The notes under the pieces are model-generated. The model worked only from the letters and a program-made list of their open reading frames with translations, made no database searches and had not been told where the DNA came from. A DNA stretch of 32,114 nucleotides from Gallionellaceae bacterium (GTDB lineage: Bacteria; Pseudomonadota; Gammaproteobacteria; Burkholderiales; Thiobacillaceae), in contig JAQTLU010000025.1 in assembly GCA_028714735.1 (NCBI GenBank), positions 1 to 32,114 on the forward strand, read 5' to 3'. Positions 5,573 through 17,848 of this stretch are shown here, piece by piece. The first letter of the stretch is position 1, and the number at the start of each line of letters is the position of its first letter. The translations under genes were made by a program, and so were the position numbers.

Positions 5573-7450
5573 TTACTCCGCCTTCTTCTCCAGGATGGCT
5601 TCGTTGACCTTGACGCCAACGCTGGCCTTGACATAGGCCAGGTAGGCCTTCAGTTCTTCCTGCGCAGTCATGCGGCCGATGTCACGCTGGATCTGCTTGG
5701 TGCGATTCTCGTCCGGCGTCGCTTCGATCACCCGGTCGATCCGGTATAAGCGGTAACCGTCGCGGGTCTCGACGCCGGCCGTTGCCGGCAGTTTGGCGGC
5801 ATTGGCCTTGAAGATGGCCTTCAGGGCTTCGGGCGGCAGGTTCAGCGGCTGCACGCGCGAAACCAGCATCGGCGCCGAGAGGCCGGCGACGGCCTGGCCG
5901 CTGGTCAGCGCCTTGAGCGCGGCCTGGCCGGCCTCGACCGCCTTGGCCTGCGCCGCAAGCAAGGACAGCTTGGCCCGGATGAGGGGGGCCACCTCGGCCA
6001 GGGAACGCACGCCGGCGGCCTTGTGTTCCAGCACGCGGGCGGAAACCAGGGTGCCGGGCGTGACTTCCACGGCCTCGGTATTCTGGTGCTTGTTGAGCGC
6101 CTCGGGCGAGAACAGGGCGTCCATCAGGGCGGGCTTGGCGAGGAAGGCCGGTTCGGCCTGGTCGCGGCCGATCCAGCCGGATTCCTGCACGGTGAGGCCG
6201 AATTCCTTGGCGGCGGGGGCCAGGCTGTCGGGCTGCTCGTAGACCAGGTTGCTGAACCGCTCGGCCACCTCGGCGAACTTGCGTTCGGCCTGCTGCTGGG
6301 CCAGTTCGGCGACGATCTGCGGCTTCACCGTCTCGAAGGTCGGCGTCATGCCGGGCGTGATGCCGTCCAGGCGGATGATGTGGTAGCCGTACTCGGTTTC
6401 CACCGGGGCGCTGATCTCGCCGGCCTTCATGGCGAACACGGCATCGGCAAAGGGCTTCACCATGGTGTCGCGGGTGAAGTTGCCGAGGTCGCCGCCCTGC
6501 GCGGCGGAGCCCGGGTCCTGCGAATTCTTCTTGGCCAGTTCGGCGAATTTGCCCGGCGCGGCCTTGACCTCGGCGTAGAGTTTTTCCGCCCTGGCCTTGG
6601 CGGCAGGCCGCTCGGCGGCGTTGTCGGCCTTGATCAGGATATGGCTGGCATGACGCTGCTCGGGCGCCTGGTAGCGGACCTTGTTGGCCTCGTAATACTG
6701 CCTGGTCTCCTCGTCGCTGATCTTGATGCCGGCACGGATGGCGTCGGCGGACAAGACCAGATACTGGACGCGCACCTGGGCCGGCGTCGCCCAGTCGTTC
6801 TTGCTGGCGTTGTACTCGGCCTCGACCGCCTTGTCGTCGACCGTCACGCCCTTGAGGTAGGCATCGGCGGAATAGATCGCCTCGTTGACCTCGCGTTGCT
6901 GGGCGATCAGGGCCGACAGGCGCCCGGCGCTGGCGGCGGAGACCACCGAGCCCTGGCCGTAGCCCATCTGGAACTGCTGGGTCAGGGCTTCCCGCTCGAT
7001 CATCGCGGCCAGTTCCTTCTGGCCCAGGCCCTGCTCGCGCAGCCAGGCCTGGAAACGCGATTCGGAATAGGCGCCGTTTTCCTGGAAGATCGGCGCCGAC
7101 TTGATCACCTCGTCCATCTGGTTGGCGGGCACGATCAGGCCGTTCCGCCGCGCTGCGTTGCCGATCAGGCGGATCTCGACCAACTGGTCGAGCACGCTCT
7201 TGCGGAAGTCCTTGTTTTCGATGTCGACCTTGCCGCCGGCCCGTTTCTGCAGGGCGTCACGCTGGTTCTGCAGGGCGCGGAAGAATTCCCGCTGGCTGAC
7301 CTCGTCCTTGCCGACCGTGGCGACCGCCGGTTCGCCGCCGCCGCCCTTGAAGTAGGAGTCGACGCCCCAGATGGCGAAGGGGACGATGATGAGTGCCAGG
7401 ATGACCTTGGCGATCCAGCCCTGGGCGCTTTCGCGTATCGCTTCTAGCAT
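5573..7450 (-). CDS. ppiD: Periplasmic folding chaperone PpiD/SurA-type peptidyl-prolyl isomerase
   Basis: Started at ATG 7450 ([12 protein letters not shown]), the usual PpiD beginning, this gives 625 residues; the frame continues 12 codons upstream without support. One N-terminal membrane anchor ([17 protein letters not shown], about residues 12-28) places the rest in the periplasm. A SurA-like N-terminal domain follows, then one parvulin domain (about 266-360) with H-A-S-H-I-L-I, G-G-D-L-G-N-F and G-Y-H-I-I-R-L. The C-terminal region is helical. PpiD works at the SecYEG exit, helping newly exported proteins to fold. It follows the two tRNA genes on the same strand in the conserved lon-hupB-tRNA-ppiD order. 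Confidence 0.93.
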   Translation of the reverse strand: MLEAIRESAQGWIAKVILALIIVPFAIWGVDSYFKGGGGEPAVATVGKDEVSQREFFRALQNQRDALQKRAGGKVDIENKDFRKSVLDQLVEIRLIGNAARRNGLIVPANQMDEVIKSAPIFQENGAYSESRFQAWLREQGLGQKELAAMIEREALTQQFQMGYGQGSVVSAASAGRLSALIAQQREVNEAIYSADAYLKGVTVDDKAVEAEYNASKNDWATPAQVRVQYLVLSADAIRAGIKISDEETRQYYEANKVRYQAPEQRHASHILIKADNAAERPAAKARAEKLYAEVKAAPGKFAELAKKNSQDPGSAAQGGDLGNFTRDTMVKPFADAVFAMKAGEISAPVETEYGYHIIRLDGITPGMTPTFETVKPQIVAELAQQQAERKFAEVAERFSNLVYEQPDSLAPAAKEFGLTVQESGWIGRDQAEPAFLAKPALMDALFSPEALNKHQNTEAVEVTPGTLVSARVLEHKAAGVRSLAEVAPLIRAKLSLLAAQAKAVEAGQAALKALTSGQAVAGLSAPMLVSRVQPLNLPPEALKAIFKANAAKLPATAGVETRDGYRLYRIDRVIEATPDENRTKQIQRDIGRMTAQEELKAYLAYVKASVGVKVNEAILEKKAE

Positions 7451-7505
7451 GACGTTTGGTTTCCGATGAAAAAAAGGCGAACTCACGTTCGCCTCTTGGT
7501 ACTAC

Positions 7506-7582
7506 TGGCGGAGTGGACGGGACTCGAACCCGCGACCCCCGGCGTGACAGGCCGGTATTCTAACCAACTGAACTACCACTCC
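7506..7582 (-). tRNA. tRNA-Asp (GTC)
   Basis: A 77-base cloverleaf on the minus strand starts GGAGTGGTAGTTCAG and carries anticodon GTC in the loop CCTGTCACG. The T-arm is GGGTTCGAGTCCC, and the acceptor end is CACTCC-G with CCA encoded in the genome. It lies 18 bp downstream of tRNA-Val and before ppiD, probably in one transcript. Confidence 0.96.
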
Positions 7583-7600
7583 AATGAGCAGGCAAAGAAC

Positions 7601-7676
7601 TGGTGGGTGCTGACGGGTTCGAACCGCCGACATTCTGCGTGTAAGGCAGACGCTCTACCAACTGAGCTAAGCACCC
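7601..7676 (-). tRNA. tRNA-Val (TAC)
   Basis: A 76-base cloverleaf on the minus strand starts GGGTGCTTAGCTCAG and has anticodon TAC in the loop CCTTACACG. The T-arm is CGGTTCGAACCCG, and the acceptor GCACCC is followed by A and an encoded CCA. It sits 10 bp beyond the hupB stop, so it is probably co-transcribed with hupB and tRNA-Asp. Confidence 0.96.
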
Positions 7677-7686
7677 GGAAAGCCGG

Positions 7687-7959
7687 CTAGTTTACCGAAT
7701 CCTTCAGGGCCTTGCCAGCGCGGAACTTCGGCACCTTGGCGGCCTTGATCTTGATGTCGGCCCCGGTGCGGGGATTGCGGCCGGTACGGGCGGCGCGCTT
7801 GCCGACGTAGAAAGAACCAAAACCCACCAGCGTCACCATATCGCCCTTCTTCAGGGCCTTCTTGACCGCTTCCATGGCGCCATCAAGGGCGCGGCCGGCT
7901 GCGGCCTTGGAAATGTCGGCGGATGTAGCAATGGCATCGATCAGTTCGGATTTGTTCAC
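7687..7959 (-). CDS. hupB: DNA-binding protein HU-beta
   Basis: I chose the GTG at 7959 because it gives the standard start [11 protein letters not shown] and has a strong AAGGGGGAT ribosome site six bases upstream. The frame extends a few codons further to a TTG without support. The 90-residue product shows the helical dimerisation half, the G-F-G-S-F turn, the DNA-wrapping arm (R-T-G-R-N-P-R-T-G, with the intercalating proline) and the [11 protein letters not shown] ending. HU is an abundant nucleoid protein that bends DNA. It is expressed from a near-consensus sigma-70 promoter at 8012-8041 lying inside a nested palindrome. The order lon-hupB-ppiD is conserved in many proteobacteria. Confidence 0.96.
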   Translation of the reverse strand: MNKSELIDAIATSADISKAAAGRALDGAMEAVKKALKKGDMVTLVGFGSFYVGKRAARTGRNPRTGADIKIKAAKVPKFRAGKALKDSVN

Positions 7960-8004
7960 GGAATCCCCCTTCAACAGTGGATGAAATGCGGAGCAGAGCG
8001 TCCG

Positions 8005-8058
8005 CCGCGACGTTATAGCAACCGCAAAAAAGCGGTGTCAAGGAGTATAACGTCGCGG
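8005..8058. repeat. Nested palindrome covering the hupB promoter
   Basis: The outer arms CCGCGACGTTATA (8005-8017) and TATAACGTCGCGG (8046-8058) are perfect 13-bp reverse complements. Inside them lies a second perfect inverted repeat, ACCGC (8021-8025) and GCGGT (8032-8036), around six A residues. The left outer arm includes the -10 box and the inner repeat fills the promoter spacer. This could be an operator or a cruciform-forming control site. It also lies just past the lon stop codon and could act in termination. Confidence 0.75.
8012..8041 (-). promoter_or_regulatory. Sigma-70 promoter of hupB
   Basis: On the minus strand TTGACA (8041-8036) and TATAAC (8017-8012) are separated by 18 bases. 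The -35 box is perfect and the -10 has one deviation from TATAAT. Transcription would start near 8005, about 45 bases before the GTG of hupB. The spacer contains a short hairpin, ACCGC-TTTTTT-GCGGT. Confidence 0.8.
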
Positions 8059-8066
8059 AAACCGCA

Positions 8067-10475
<2,409 letters not shown>

Positions 10476-10527
10476 TGTTCTCACTCTGGCTGATGGCCAT
10501 CGGGCCGATGACAACTAGGTGAAGCCG

Positions 10528-10548
10528 CCGGGTCGAAATTCAACCCGG
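10528..10548. other. Hairpin between clpX and lon
   Basis: CCGGGT (10528-10533) and ACCCGG (10543-10548) form a perfect six-bp stem with a nine-base loop in the clpX-lon gap. No T-run follows on the minus strand, so it could be a weak terminator, an attenuator or an mRNA-stabilising structure. Function is not shown by the sequence. Confidence 0.4.
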
Positions 10549-10560
10549 GGCGGGAAAATA

Positions 10561-11838
10561 TCAACCGGCCTGGGCCGACTGCTTGGCGGACTGGTCGGAA
10601 TAGATGAGCAGCGGCTTGCCTTCGCCGGTGATGGCCTTCTCGTCGAGGACGACCTTTTCGACATCCTTCATGCCGGGCAGGTCGAACATGATGTCGAGCA
10701 GGGCCTGTTCGATGATCGAGCGCAGGCCGCGGGCGCCGGTTTTGCGCTTGAGGCCCGCCTTGGCGATGGCGAACAGGGCCTCGTCGCGGAATTCCAGTTC
10801 CGCGCCTTCCATCCGGAACAGCTTCTGGAACTGCTTGACCAGGGCGTTCTTGGGTTCGGTGAGGATCTGCACCAGGGCCTTCTCGTCGAGTTCCTCGAGG
10901 GTGGCGATGACCGGCAGACGGCCGACGAACTCGGGGATCAGGCCGTACTTGATCAGATCCTCCGGCTCGACCATCTTGAACACCTCGCCGAGGTCCTTGC
11001 GGTTGTCCTTGCTCTTCACCTCGGCGCCGAAACCGATGCCGGATTTCTCGGTACGGTTGCGGATCACCCGCTCCAGGCCGCTGAAGGCGCCGCCAACGAT
11101 GAACAGGATGTTGGTGGTGTCGACCTGGATGTATTCCTGGTTCGGATGCTTGCGGCCGCCCTGGGGCGGGATCGAGGCGGTGGTGCCCTCGATCAGCTTG
11201 AGCAGGGCCTGCTGGACACCCTCGCCCGAGACATCGCGGGTGATCGAGGGGTTGTCCGACTTGCGCGAGATCTTGTCGATCTCGTCGATGTAGACGATGC
11301 CGTTGCGCGCCTTCTCGACGTCGTAGTCGCACTTCTGCAAGAGCTTCTGGATGATGTTCTCGACGTCCTCGCCGACATAGCCAGCCTCGGTCAGGGTGGT
11401 CGCGTCGGCGATCACGAAGGGGACGTTGAGCAGGCGGGCCAGGGTCTGCGCCAGCAGGGTCTTGCCGGAACCGGTCGGACCGATCAGCAGGATGTTGCTC
11501 TTGGCCAGTTCGACATCGTCGTCCTTGCCGTGGCTGCTGTTGCGCAGGCGCTTGTAGTGGTTGTACACCGCCACCGCCAGGGAACGCTTGGCCTTGCCCT
11601 GACCGATCACGTACTGGTCCAGGGTATCGCGGATTTCCTGCGGCAGCGGCAACCGGTCGGACTCGTCCTTGCCGCTGCCGGCGTTCTGGACCTCTTCGCG
11701 GATGATGTCGTTGCACAGTTCCACGCACTCGTCGCAGATGAACACCGAGGGACCGGCGATCAGCTTGCGAACTTCGTGCTGGCTCTTGCCGCAGAAGGAG
11801 CAATAAAGGAGCTTTTCGTTATCTTGCTTGTCTGCCAT
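10561..11838 (-). CDS. clpX: ATP-dependent Clp protease, ATP-binding subunit ClpX
   Basis: This 425-residue AAA+ unfoldase is of normal length. The N-terminal zinc-binding domain shows C-S-F-C-G-K and C-D-E-C-V-E-L-C. The ATPase has Walker A G-P-T-G-S-G-K-T and Walker [10 protein letters not shown]. The ClpP-contacting loop appears as K-S-G-I-G-F-G-A-E, and the substrate pore loop as A-G-Y-V-G-E-D. ClpX hexamers unfold tagged substrates (for example ssrA-tagged) and feed them to ClpP. The gene follows clpP by 38 bp in the same direction, as in most proteobacteria. Confidence 0.97.
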   Translation of the reverse strand: MADKQDNEKLLYCSFCGKSQHEVRKLIAGPSVFICDECVELCNDIIREEVQNAGSGKDESDRLPLPQEIRDTLDQYVIGQGKAKRSLAVAVYNHYKRLRNSSHGKDDDVELAKSNILLIGPTGSGKTLLAQTLARLLNVPFVIADATTLTEAGYVGEDVENIIQKLLQKCDYDVEKARNGIVYIDEIDKISRKSDNPSITRDVSGEGVQQALLKLIEGTTASIPPQGGRKHPNQEYIQVDTTNILFIVGGAFSGLERVIRNRTEKSGIGFGAEVKSKDNRKDLGEVFKMVEPEDLIKYGLIPEFVGRLPVIATLEELDEKALVQILTEPKNALVKQFQKLFRMEGAELEFRDEALFAIAKAGLKRKTGARGLRSIIEQALLDIMFDLPGMKDVEKVVLDEKAITGEGKPLLIYSDQSAKQSAQAG

Positions 11839-11876
11839 GTCGCCGTCCCAATAATACCCGAATATTTAAGTCAAGT

Positions 11877-12514
<638 letters not shown>

Positions 12515-12515
<1 letters not shown>

Positions 12516-13801
12516 CAGGCTTTCCCCATCAGAGTTTCAAGACTGGTCGGCTCATCGGTAACCTGAGCCTGCTGCAACACCATCTCGACCACGTTGTCCT
12601 CGACCACCATGGCTCGGACATCACGCAGGCGGTTGGCATCCTGATAATACCACGCGACCACTTCGGTCGGGTCTTCATAGCTCTGGGCGAACTCGTCGAC
12701 CTTGGCGCGTACCTTGTCATCCTCGGCGGTGATCTTGTTGGCGCCGGCAAAGCTGTTCAGCAGCAGGCTCAGGGCGACCCGGCGCTGGGCCTGGGGCTCG
12801 AACACCTGTTCACCCAGCTTGATATCCTGCTCCTTCATGCCGCGGGCCTTGAGGTCGTTGACCGCGTGTTCCATCAGGCTGCGGATCTCCATCCCGACCA
12901 GGCCCTTGGGCACGTCGAACGGGGTGACCGCCAGCAGGCCGTCCATGACCTGCTCTTTCAGGCGCACCTGGATGCGGCGCTTGGCCTCGCGGTCCAGGTT
13001 GGCGCCGATCTCTTCGCGCAGCTTGGCGGGGCCGCCCTCGTGGATGCCCAGGCTCTTGGCGAAGTCCTCATCCACCTCGGGCAGATGGGGGGCATGGACC
13101 GATTTCATGGTCGCCTCGAAGGTCGCGGTCTGGCCGGCCAGTTCCTTGGCGAAGTAATCGGCCGGGAAGGTCACCTCGAAGGACTTGGTCTCGCCGGTCT
13201 TCATGCCGGTCAGGGCGCCCTCGAAATCGGGCAGGGTGCGGCCCTCGCCCAGGATCAGCGGGAAGTCCTTGGCCTCGCCGCCCTGGAACGCCTCGCCGCC
13301 GATCTTGCCGGCGTAGTCGATATGGACCCGGTCGCCGGCTTCGGCAGCCCGGTCCACCGAGGCGTAGCTGATGCGCTGCTTGCGCAGCACGTCCAGGGTG
13401 CGCTCGACGTCGGCGTCGGCCACCTCGACCACCGGCCGGGTCACCTTGACCTGGCCGATATCGCCCACCACGACCTCGGGGTAGACCTCGAAGGTAGCGG
13501 TAAAGGCGCCCTCGCCGGCCGGTTCGAAATGGGGATAACCGGCCACGTCGAGCTTGTTTTCCTGGACCGCGGCGACGAACTGCTTTTGCAGGGTATCGCC
13601 GAGTACCTCGCCCCGGACTTCACCGCCATAGCGCTGGGCGACTACCTTCATCGGCGCCTTGCCCGGCCGGAAGCCGTCCAGTTTCACGTTCCTGCTCAAC
13701 TTCTGCAGGCGCTTGCCCACCTCGACCTCCATCTCGGCCGGGTTCAGGTTCAGGGAGATGCGGCGCTCGAGGCCGACCAGGGTTTCTACGGTTGCGGACA
13801 T
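12515..13801 (-). CDS. tig: Trigger factor, ribosome-bound chaperone and prolyl isomerase
   Basis: I chose the ATG at 13801 ([14 protein letters not shown]), the normal start; the frame continues upstream only through the tRNA-Leu gene. The product has 428 residues. The N-terminal ribosome-binding domain contains the signature G-F-R-P-G-K-A-P. The FKBP-type isomerase domain lies around residues 155-245, with [18 protein letters not shown] and F-P-A-D-Y. The C-terminal domain is helical and forms the chaperone cradle. Trigger factor binds nascent chains at the ribosome exit. The order tRNA-Leu–tig–clpP–clpX–lon is typical of betaproteobacteria. Confidence 0.97.
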
Positions 13802-13832
13802 TACGGTTCCTTGTTGGATTGCTACACTCTTC

Positions 13833-13917
<85 letters not shown>

Positions 13918-14030
13918 GAAAACGCTGAAGTGTAATATAGCGTCCATCGCATGTCAGCCGAGCTTCTCCGTACTGCACCGATAACCCCATGATTAAATAA
14001 TTATTTCAGTAGCAAACAGGCGCCAAATCC

Positions 14031-14915
14031 ATGTCAGCCAAACCCGCTTCCATGATCAATGCCGGACATTACGAAAACTTTCCGGTCGCCTCGATCATCC
14101 TGCCACGCAGGCTGCGCAAACCCGTTCGCGCCATCTACGCCTTCGCCCGGGCGGCGGACGACATCGCCGACGAGGGCGACGCGCCAGCCGAACAACGCCT
14201 GGCCGATCTGCAGTTATTCCGTAGCAAACTCCATGCCCTCGAACGCGGCGACCTCGTCGACGACCCCATCTTCGTCGAGCTTGGCGCCGCCATCCGCGCC
14301 TACAACCTAGGCTACACGCCCTTCCACGACCTGCTCGACGCCTTCAGCCAGGACTGCGAAAAGACCCGCTACGACCACTTCGGCGAGGTCATGGCCTATT
14401 GTCGCAAGTCCGCCAATCCGATCGGCCGGCTGTTGCTTATGCTCTACGGCGACCGCAACCCCCGGCACCAGGCCTGGTCGGACGGCATCTGCGCCGCCCT
14501 GCAGCTGATCAACTTCCTCCAGGACGTGGCGGTCGATTACCAGAAGGGCCGCATCTACCTGCCCCAGGACGAGATGGCCCGGTTCGGCATCAGCGAGCGG
14601 CAGATCGCCGAAGGCCGTGTCGACGGCCTCTGGCAGCAATTCATGAAGACCCAGATCGAGCGCGCCAGACGCATGCTGATAGCTGGCTCGCCCCTGGGCC
14701 TGGCCCTGAAAGGCCGGACCGGCATCGAGATGCGGCTGATCCTCCTGGGCGGCGAACGCATCCTGAAAAAGCTGCAGGCCAGCCAGGGCGACATGTTCAG
14801 CCAGCGCCCGAAACTCGGTTTCGCCGACTGGCTGGCCATGCTGCGCGGCGCACTCTGGCCCAGGCGCCCCGACCGCAGCAAAGGCGGCGGCTGCGGCACC
14901 GGATGCAGCCGGTGA
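14031..14915 (+). CDS. hpnC: Squalene biosynthesis protein HpnC (hydroxysqualene synthase)
   Basis: This 294-residue trans-isoprenyl diphosphate synthase-fold protein carries the two aspartate-rich motifs, A-D-D-I-A-D-E (residues about 42-48) and Q-L-I-N-F-L-Q-D-V-A-V-D-Y. The N-terminal H-Y-E-N-F-P-V-A-S motif is characteristic of HpnC. In the bacterial three-step route, HpnC converts presqualene diphosphate, made by HpnD, into hydroxysqualene. The C terminus ends with a glycine/cysteine-rich tail, G-G-G-C-G-T-G-C. It overlaps hpnD by 13 bp, so the genes are coupled. Two in-frame ATGs (codons 1 and 8) are possible starts and neither has a strong ribosome site. Hopanoid cyclase itself is not in the window. 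Confidence 0.93.
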   Translation: MSAKPASMINAGHYENFPVASIILPRRLRKPVRAIYAFARAADDIADEGDAPAEQRLADLQLFRSKLHALERGDLVDDPIFVELGAAIRAYNLGYTPFHDLLDAFSQDCEKTRYDHFGEVMAYCRKSANPIGRLLLMLYGDRNPRHQAWSDGICAALQLINFLQDVAVDYQKGRIYLPQDEMARFGISERQIAEGRVDGLWQQFMKTQIERARRMLIAGSPLGLALKGRTGIEMRLILLGGERILKKLQASQGDMFSQRPKLGFADWLAMLRGALWPRRPDRSKGGGCGTGCSR

Positions 14916-15745
14916 CGCCGCAGCAATACTGCCGGGACAAGGCCGCCGCCAGCGGCTCCAGCTTCTACACCAGTTTCCGCTTCCTGCCCGGACCGAAGCG
15001 CGATGCCATCACCGCCTTCTACGCCTTCTGCCGGGAAGTCGACGATGTCGTCGACGAAGGCAACGACCCCGCCGCCGCCCGCCGCAAACTCGATGGCTGG
15101 CGCGCGGAACTGGACCGGCTCTATGCCGGCCAGCCCACGCATCCGGTCAGCCAGGCCCTGCTGCCGGTGATCGGTCTCTATGGCATCGACCGCGAGCAAC
15201 TGGAAGAGATCGTCGACGGCATGGCCATGGACCTGGAGCAGACCCGCTACCCCGACTTCAAGGAACTGCGTCTGTACTGCCACCGCGTCGCCGGCATCGT
15301 CGGCGAGGTCGCGGCCGCCATCTTCGGTTATCGCGATCACAGCACCCTGAAATATGCCGCCCGGCTCGGCCTGGCCCTGCAACTCACCAACATCGTGCGC
15401 GACGTTGGCGAGGATGCCCGGCGCGGCCGCATCTACCTGCCCCAGGACGAGATGGCCGAGTTCGGCGTCAGCGAGGCCGACCTGCTGCACGGCCGTGCCG
15501 GCGCTGGCTTCCGACGCCTGATGGAATTCCAGTACCAGCGCGCCAGCGCCACTTATGAAGAGGCGCTGGCCCTGCTGCCGGCCGGCGACCGCAAGGGCCA
15601 GCGCCCGGGTCTGGTCATGGCGGCGATCTACCGAGCGCTCCTGGAGCAGATCCGCCGCGACGACTTCCCGGTGCTGAGCCGGCGCATCACCCTGCCCACG
15701 CTGCGCAAGCTCTGGCTGGCCGGCAAGACATGGCTGGCCGCCTGA
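14903..15745 (+). CDS. hpnD: Presqualene diphosphate synthase HpnD
   Basis: The ATG at 14903 (M-Q-P-V-T-P-Q-Q-Y-C) gives 280 residues; the frame is open further upstream, but only within hpnC. Motifs include S-S-F-Y-T-S-F-R-F-L, A-F-C-R-E-V-D-D-V-V-D-E (first aspartate-rich site) and Q-L-T-N-I-V-R-D-V-G-E-D (second). R-G-R-I-Y-L-P-Q-D-E is shared with HpnC. HpnD condenses two farnesyl diphosphates to presqualene diphosphate. The gene overlaps hpnC upstream and hpnE downstream, by 13 and 16 bp. HpnC and HpnD are paralogues, so the tandem pair probably arose by an old duplication. Confidence 0.94.
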   Translation: MQPVTPQQYCRDKAAASGSSFYTSFRFLPGPKRDAITAFYAFCREVDDVVDEGNDPAAARRKLDGWRAELDRLYAGQPTHPVSQALLPVIGLYGIDREQLEEIVDGMAMDLEQTRYPDFKELRLYCHRVAGIVGEVAAAIFGYRDHSTLKYAARLGLALQLTNIVRDVGEDARRGRIYLPQDEMAEFGVSEADLLHGRAGAGFRRLMEFQYQRASATYEEALALLPAGDRKGQRPGLVMAAIYRALLEQIRRDDFPVLSRRITLPTLRKLWLAGKTWLAA

Positions 15746-17022
15746 AACCTGCAGTCGCCATCGTCGGGGGCGGCTGGGCCGGGCTGGCCGCCGCCGTGAC
15801 ACTGGCCGATGCCGGCCACCCCATCGCCCTGCACGAAGCCGCCCGGCAACTCGGCGGCCGCGCCCGCTCGCTCGACTGGAACGGCATCCGGATCGACAAC
15901 GGCCAGCACCTCATGGCCGGCGCGTACGAGCAGACCCTGGCCCTGATGCGCCGCCTCGGCACCCTGCCTCTGATCGAACGGCGCCAGCTGGAATTCCTCA
16001 GCCCCGGGTTCAGGCTGAAACTGCCCAGGCTGCCCGCCCCCCTGCATCTGGCGGCGGGACTGATTGCCGCCAGAGGCCTGACCCTGGCCGACAAGCTCGC
16101 CGCCGTCCACTTCATGCACGCCCTCAAGCGTCAGGGCTTCCTGCTGCCCAACGACATCCCGGCCGGCCAACTGCTCGAACTGCACGCGCAGCCCGACCGG
16201 TTGATCGAATGTCTCTGGCAACCAATCTGCGTCGCCGCCCTCAACACCCCGCTCGCCACCGCTTCGGCCCAGGTCTTTTGCAATGTGCTGCGCGACAGCC
16301 TGGCCGGTCCGCGCGCTGCCAGCGACATGCTGTTCAATCGCAGCGACCTGGGCCGGCTGGTGCCGGATGCCGCGCAGGCCTGGCTCCGGTCGCACGGCGG
16401 CACGGTGCACCTGTCCAGCAAGGTCGCAGGTCTGGGTCAGGAAGCCGGCGGCTTCCGCTTGCACGGGCCGGATACGCAGGCCGACCGGGTCATCCTGGCG
16501 AGCCACCCGTCGCGCCTGCCCGACCTGCTGGCCGGCTTGCCCGGGACCGAGGCGCTCGCCGGCAAGCTGCGTGGCTACGCCTGGCAACCGATCCTGACCC
16601 TCTGGCTGCGCTTCGCCACGCCGCTGCGTTTTCCCTACCCGATGCTGGCCCTGGGCCGCGGCGATGCGCCCTGGGCCTTCGAGCGCAACGACCTGGCGCC
16701 CGGACTGGCCGCCATCGTCGCCAGCGCCGAGGGGCCGCACCTCCACCTCGCGCCGGAGGCATTGAAGGATCGCTACCTGGGCCTGCTCGGCGACCGGCTC
16801 GGCCCCCTGCCCCCGCTGCTGGACTGGCAGGTCATCGCCGAGAAGCGCGCCACCTTCGCCTGCACGCCCGGCCTGTGGCGCCCGGACAACCGCACGCCCG
16901 TCCCCGGCCTCTACCTCGCCGGCGACCATACCGCCGGCGATTACCCGGCAACGCTCGAAGGCGCGGTGCGAAGCGGCGTAAAATGCGCCCAACTGATCAT
17001 TGCCGAGGAACAAGGGGCATAA
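15730..17022 (+). CDS. hpnE: Hydroxysqualene dehydroxylase HpnE
   Basis: This 430-residue FAD-dependent amine-oxidase-fold protein begins with the Rossmann motif V-A-I-V-G-G-G-W-A-G-L-A-A-A-V and the following G-G-R-A-R-S. The second substrate/FAD region shows D-N-G-Q-H-L-M-A-G-A-Y. The C-terminal FAD signature is G-L-Y-L-A-G-D-H-T-A-G-D-Y-P-A-T-L-E-G-A-V-R-S-G. HpnE reduces hydroxysqualene to squalene, completing the HpnC-HpnD-HpnE pathway that feeds hopanoid synthesis. It overlaps hpnD by 16 bp, so the three are a tightly coupled operon. The next gene follows after 20 bp and may belong to the same transcript. Confidence 0.94.
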   Translation: MAGRLKPAVAIVGGGWAGLAAAVTLADAGHPIALHEAARQLGGRARSLDWNGIRIDNGQHLMAGAYEQTLALMRRLGTLPLIERRQLEFLSPGFRLKLPRLPAPLHLAAGLIAARGLTLADKLAAVHFMHALKRQGFLLPNDIPAGQLLELHAQPDRLIECLWQPICVAALNTPLATASAQVFCNVLRDSLAGPRAASDMLFNRSDLGRLVPDAAQAWLRSHGGTVHLSSKVAGLGQEAGGFRLHGPDTQADRVILASHPSRLPDLLAGLPGTEALAGKLRGYAWQPILTLWLRFATPLRFPYPMLALGRGDAPWAFERNDLAPGLAAIVASAEGPHLHLAPEALKDRYLGLLGDRLGPLPPLLDWQVIAEKRATFACTPGLWRPDNRTPVPGLYLAGDHTAGDYPATLEGAVRSGVKCAQLIIAEEQGA

Positions 17023-17042
17023 GCCCCCGGTCACCACCCAAC

Positions 17043-17792
17043 ATGGAAAACAATCAATCGCTCAAGGATCGCGTCATCCTGGTCACCGGCGCCGGCCAGG
17101 GCCTCGGCCGCGCCGCGGCGCTCGCCTGCGCCGGCCGCGGCGCCACGGTGATCCTGCTTGGCCGCACCACCAGGAAGCTGGAACAGGTCTACGACGAGAT
17201 CGTCGCGGCGAACGGCCCGATGCCGGCGATCTTCCCGATGGACCTGGAGAAGGCCGCCGACAAGGATTTCGATACCCTGGCCCAGACCGTCGGCTACCAA
17301 TTGCGCCGGCTCGACGGCATCCTGCACGGCGCCGCCGAGTTCGAGTCGCCCAGCCCGCTCGGCCAGCAGACCGCCGAAGAATGGCAGCGCCTGTACAAGG
17401 TCAACGTCATCGCACCGTTCGCGATCAACCGGGCCTGCCTGCAATTGCTCGCGGCGGCGCCGGACGCGCCGGTCATCCTGGTTGGCGAGAGCCACGGCCA
17501 TGTCCCCGCGGCCTATTGGGGCGGCTTCGCCGTCTCCAAGGCCGCGCTGGAGGCCTACTTCCGCATCCAGGCCGAGGAATGGGCCGATGCCGCCAACCTG
17601 CGCCTCAACCTGGTCATCCCCGGCCCGGTCAACAGCCCGCAGCGTGCCATCAGCCACCCGGGCGAGGACAAGTCCAGGCTGCCGTCCCTGGCGACCCTGG
17701 CCACCGACCTGGCCGATCTGATGGGACCGGAAGGTCATGGCCGCCGCGGCCAATTGATCGAGTGGCACCCCGCGAGTAGTATGAATACCTAG
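17043..17792 (+). CDS. YciK-like short-chain dehydrogenase with altered active site
   Basis: The start M-E-N-N-Q-S-L-K-D-R-V-I-L-V-T-G at 17043 gives 249 residues. The cofactor motif T-G-A-G-Q-G-L-G-R is intact, and the N-N-A-G position is replaced by H-G-A-A-E, as often in the YciK branch. The active-site stretch reads E-S-H-G-H-V-P-A-A-Y-W-G-G-F-A-V-S-K. The classical Y-x3-K motif is thus F162-x3-K166, a single-base change from TAC to TTC. The lysine and a serine remain. The enzyme may use the nearby tyrosine (Y158), act on an unusual substrate, or have lost activity. The substrate is unknown. Position right behind hpnE may be accidental, since yciK homologues are not known hopanoid genes. 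Confidence 0.8.
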   Translation: MENNQSLKDRVILVTGAGQGLGRAAALACAGRGATVILLGRTTRKLEQVYDEIVAANGPMPAIFPMDLEKAADKDFDTLAQTVGYQLRRLDGILHGAAEFESPSPLGQQTAEEWQRLYKVNVIAPFAINRACLQLLAAAPDAPVILVGESHGHVPAAYWGGFAVSKAALEAYFRIQAEEWADAANLRLNLVIPGPVNSPQRAISHPGEDKSRLPSLATLATDLADLMGPEGHGRRGQLIEWHPASSMNT

Positions 17793-17848
17793 CCAGCGGC
17801 CCCCTCTAGCGTCTGCGTCCGCTGAATAACCTTGTTTAGCCTGGCGTC

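Noticed and set aside
6023-7447. Long plus-strand open frame (474 codons) opposite ppiD
   Set aside because: It is antisense to a well-conserved gene, is very rich in Gly, Leu and Asp, shows no family motif, and is expected from GC-rich codon bias.
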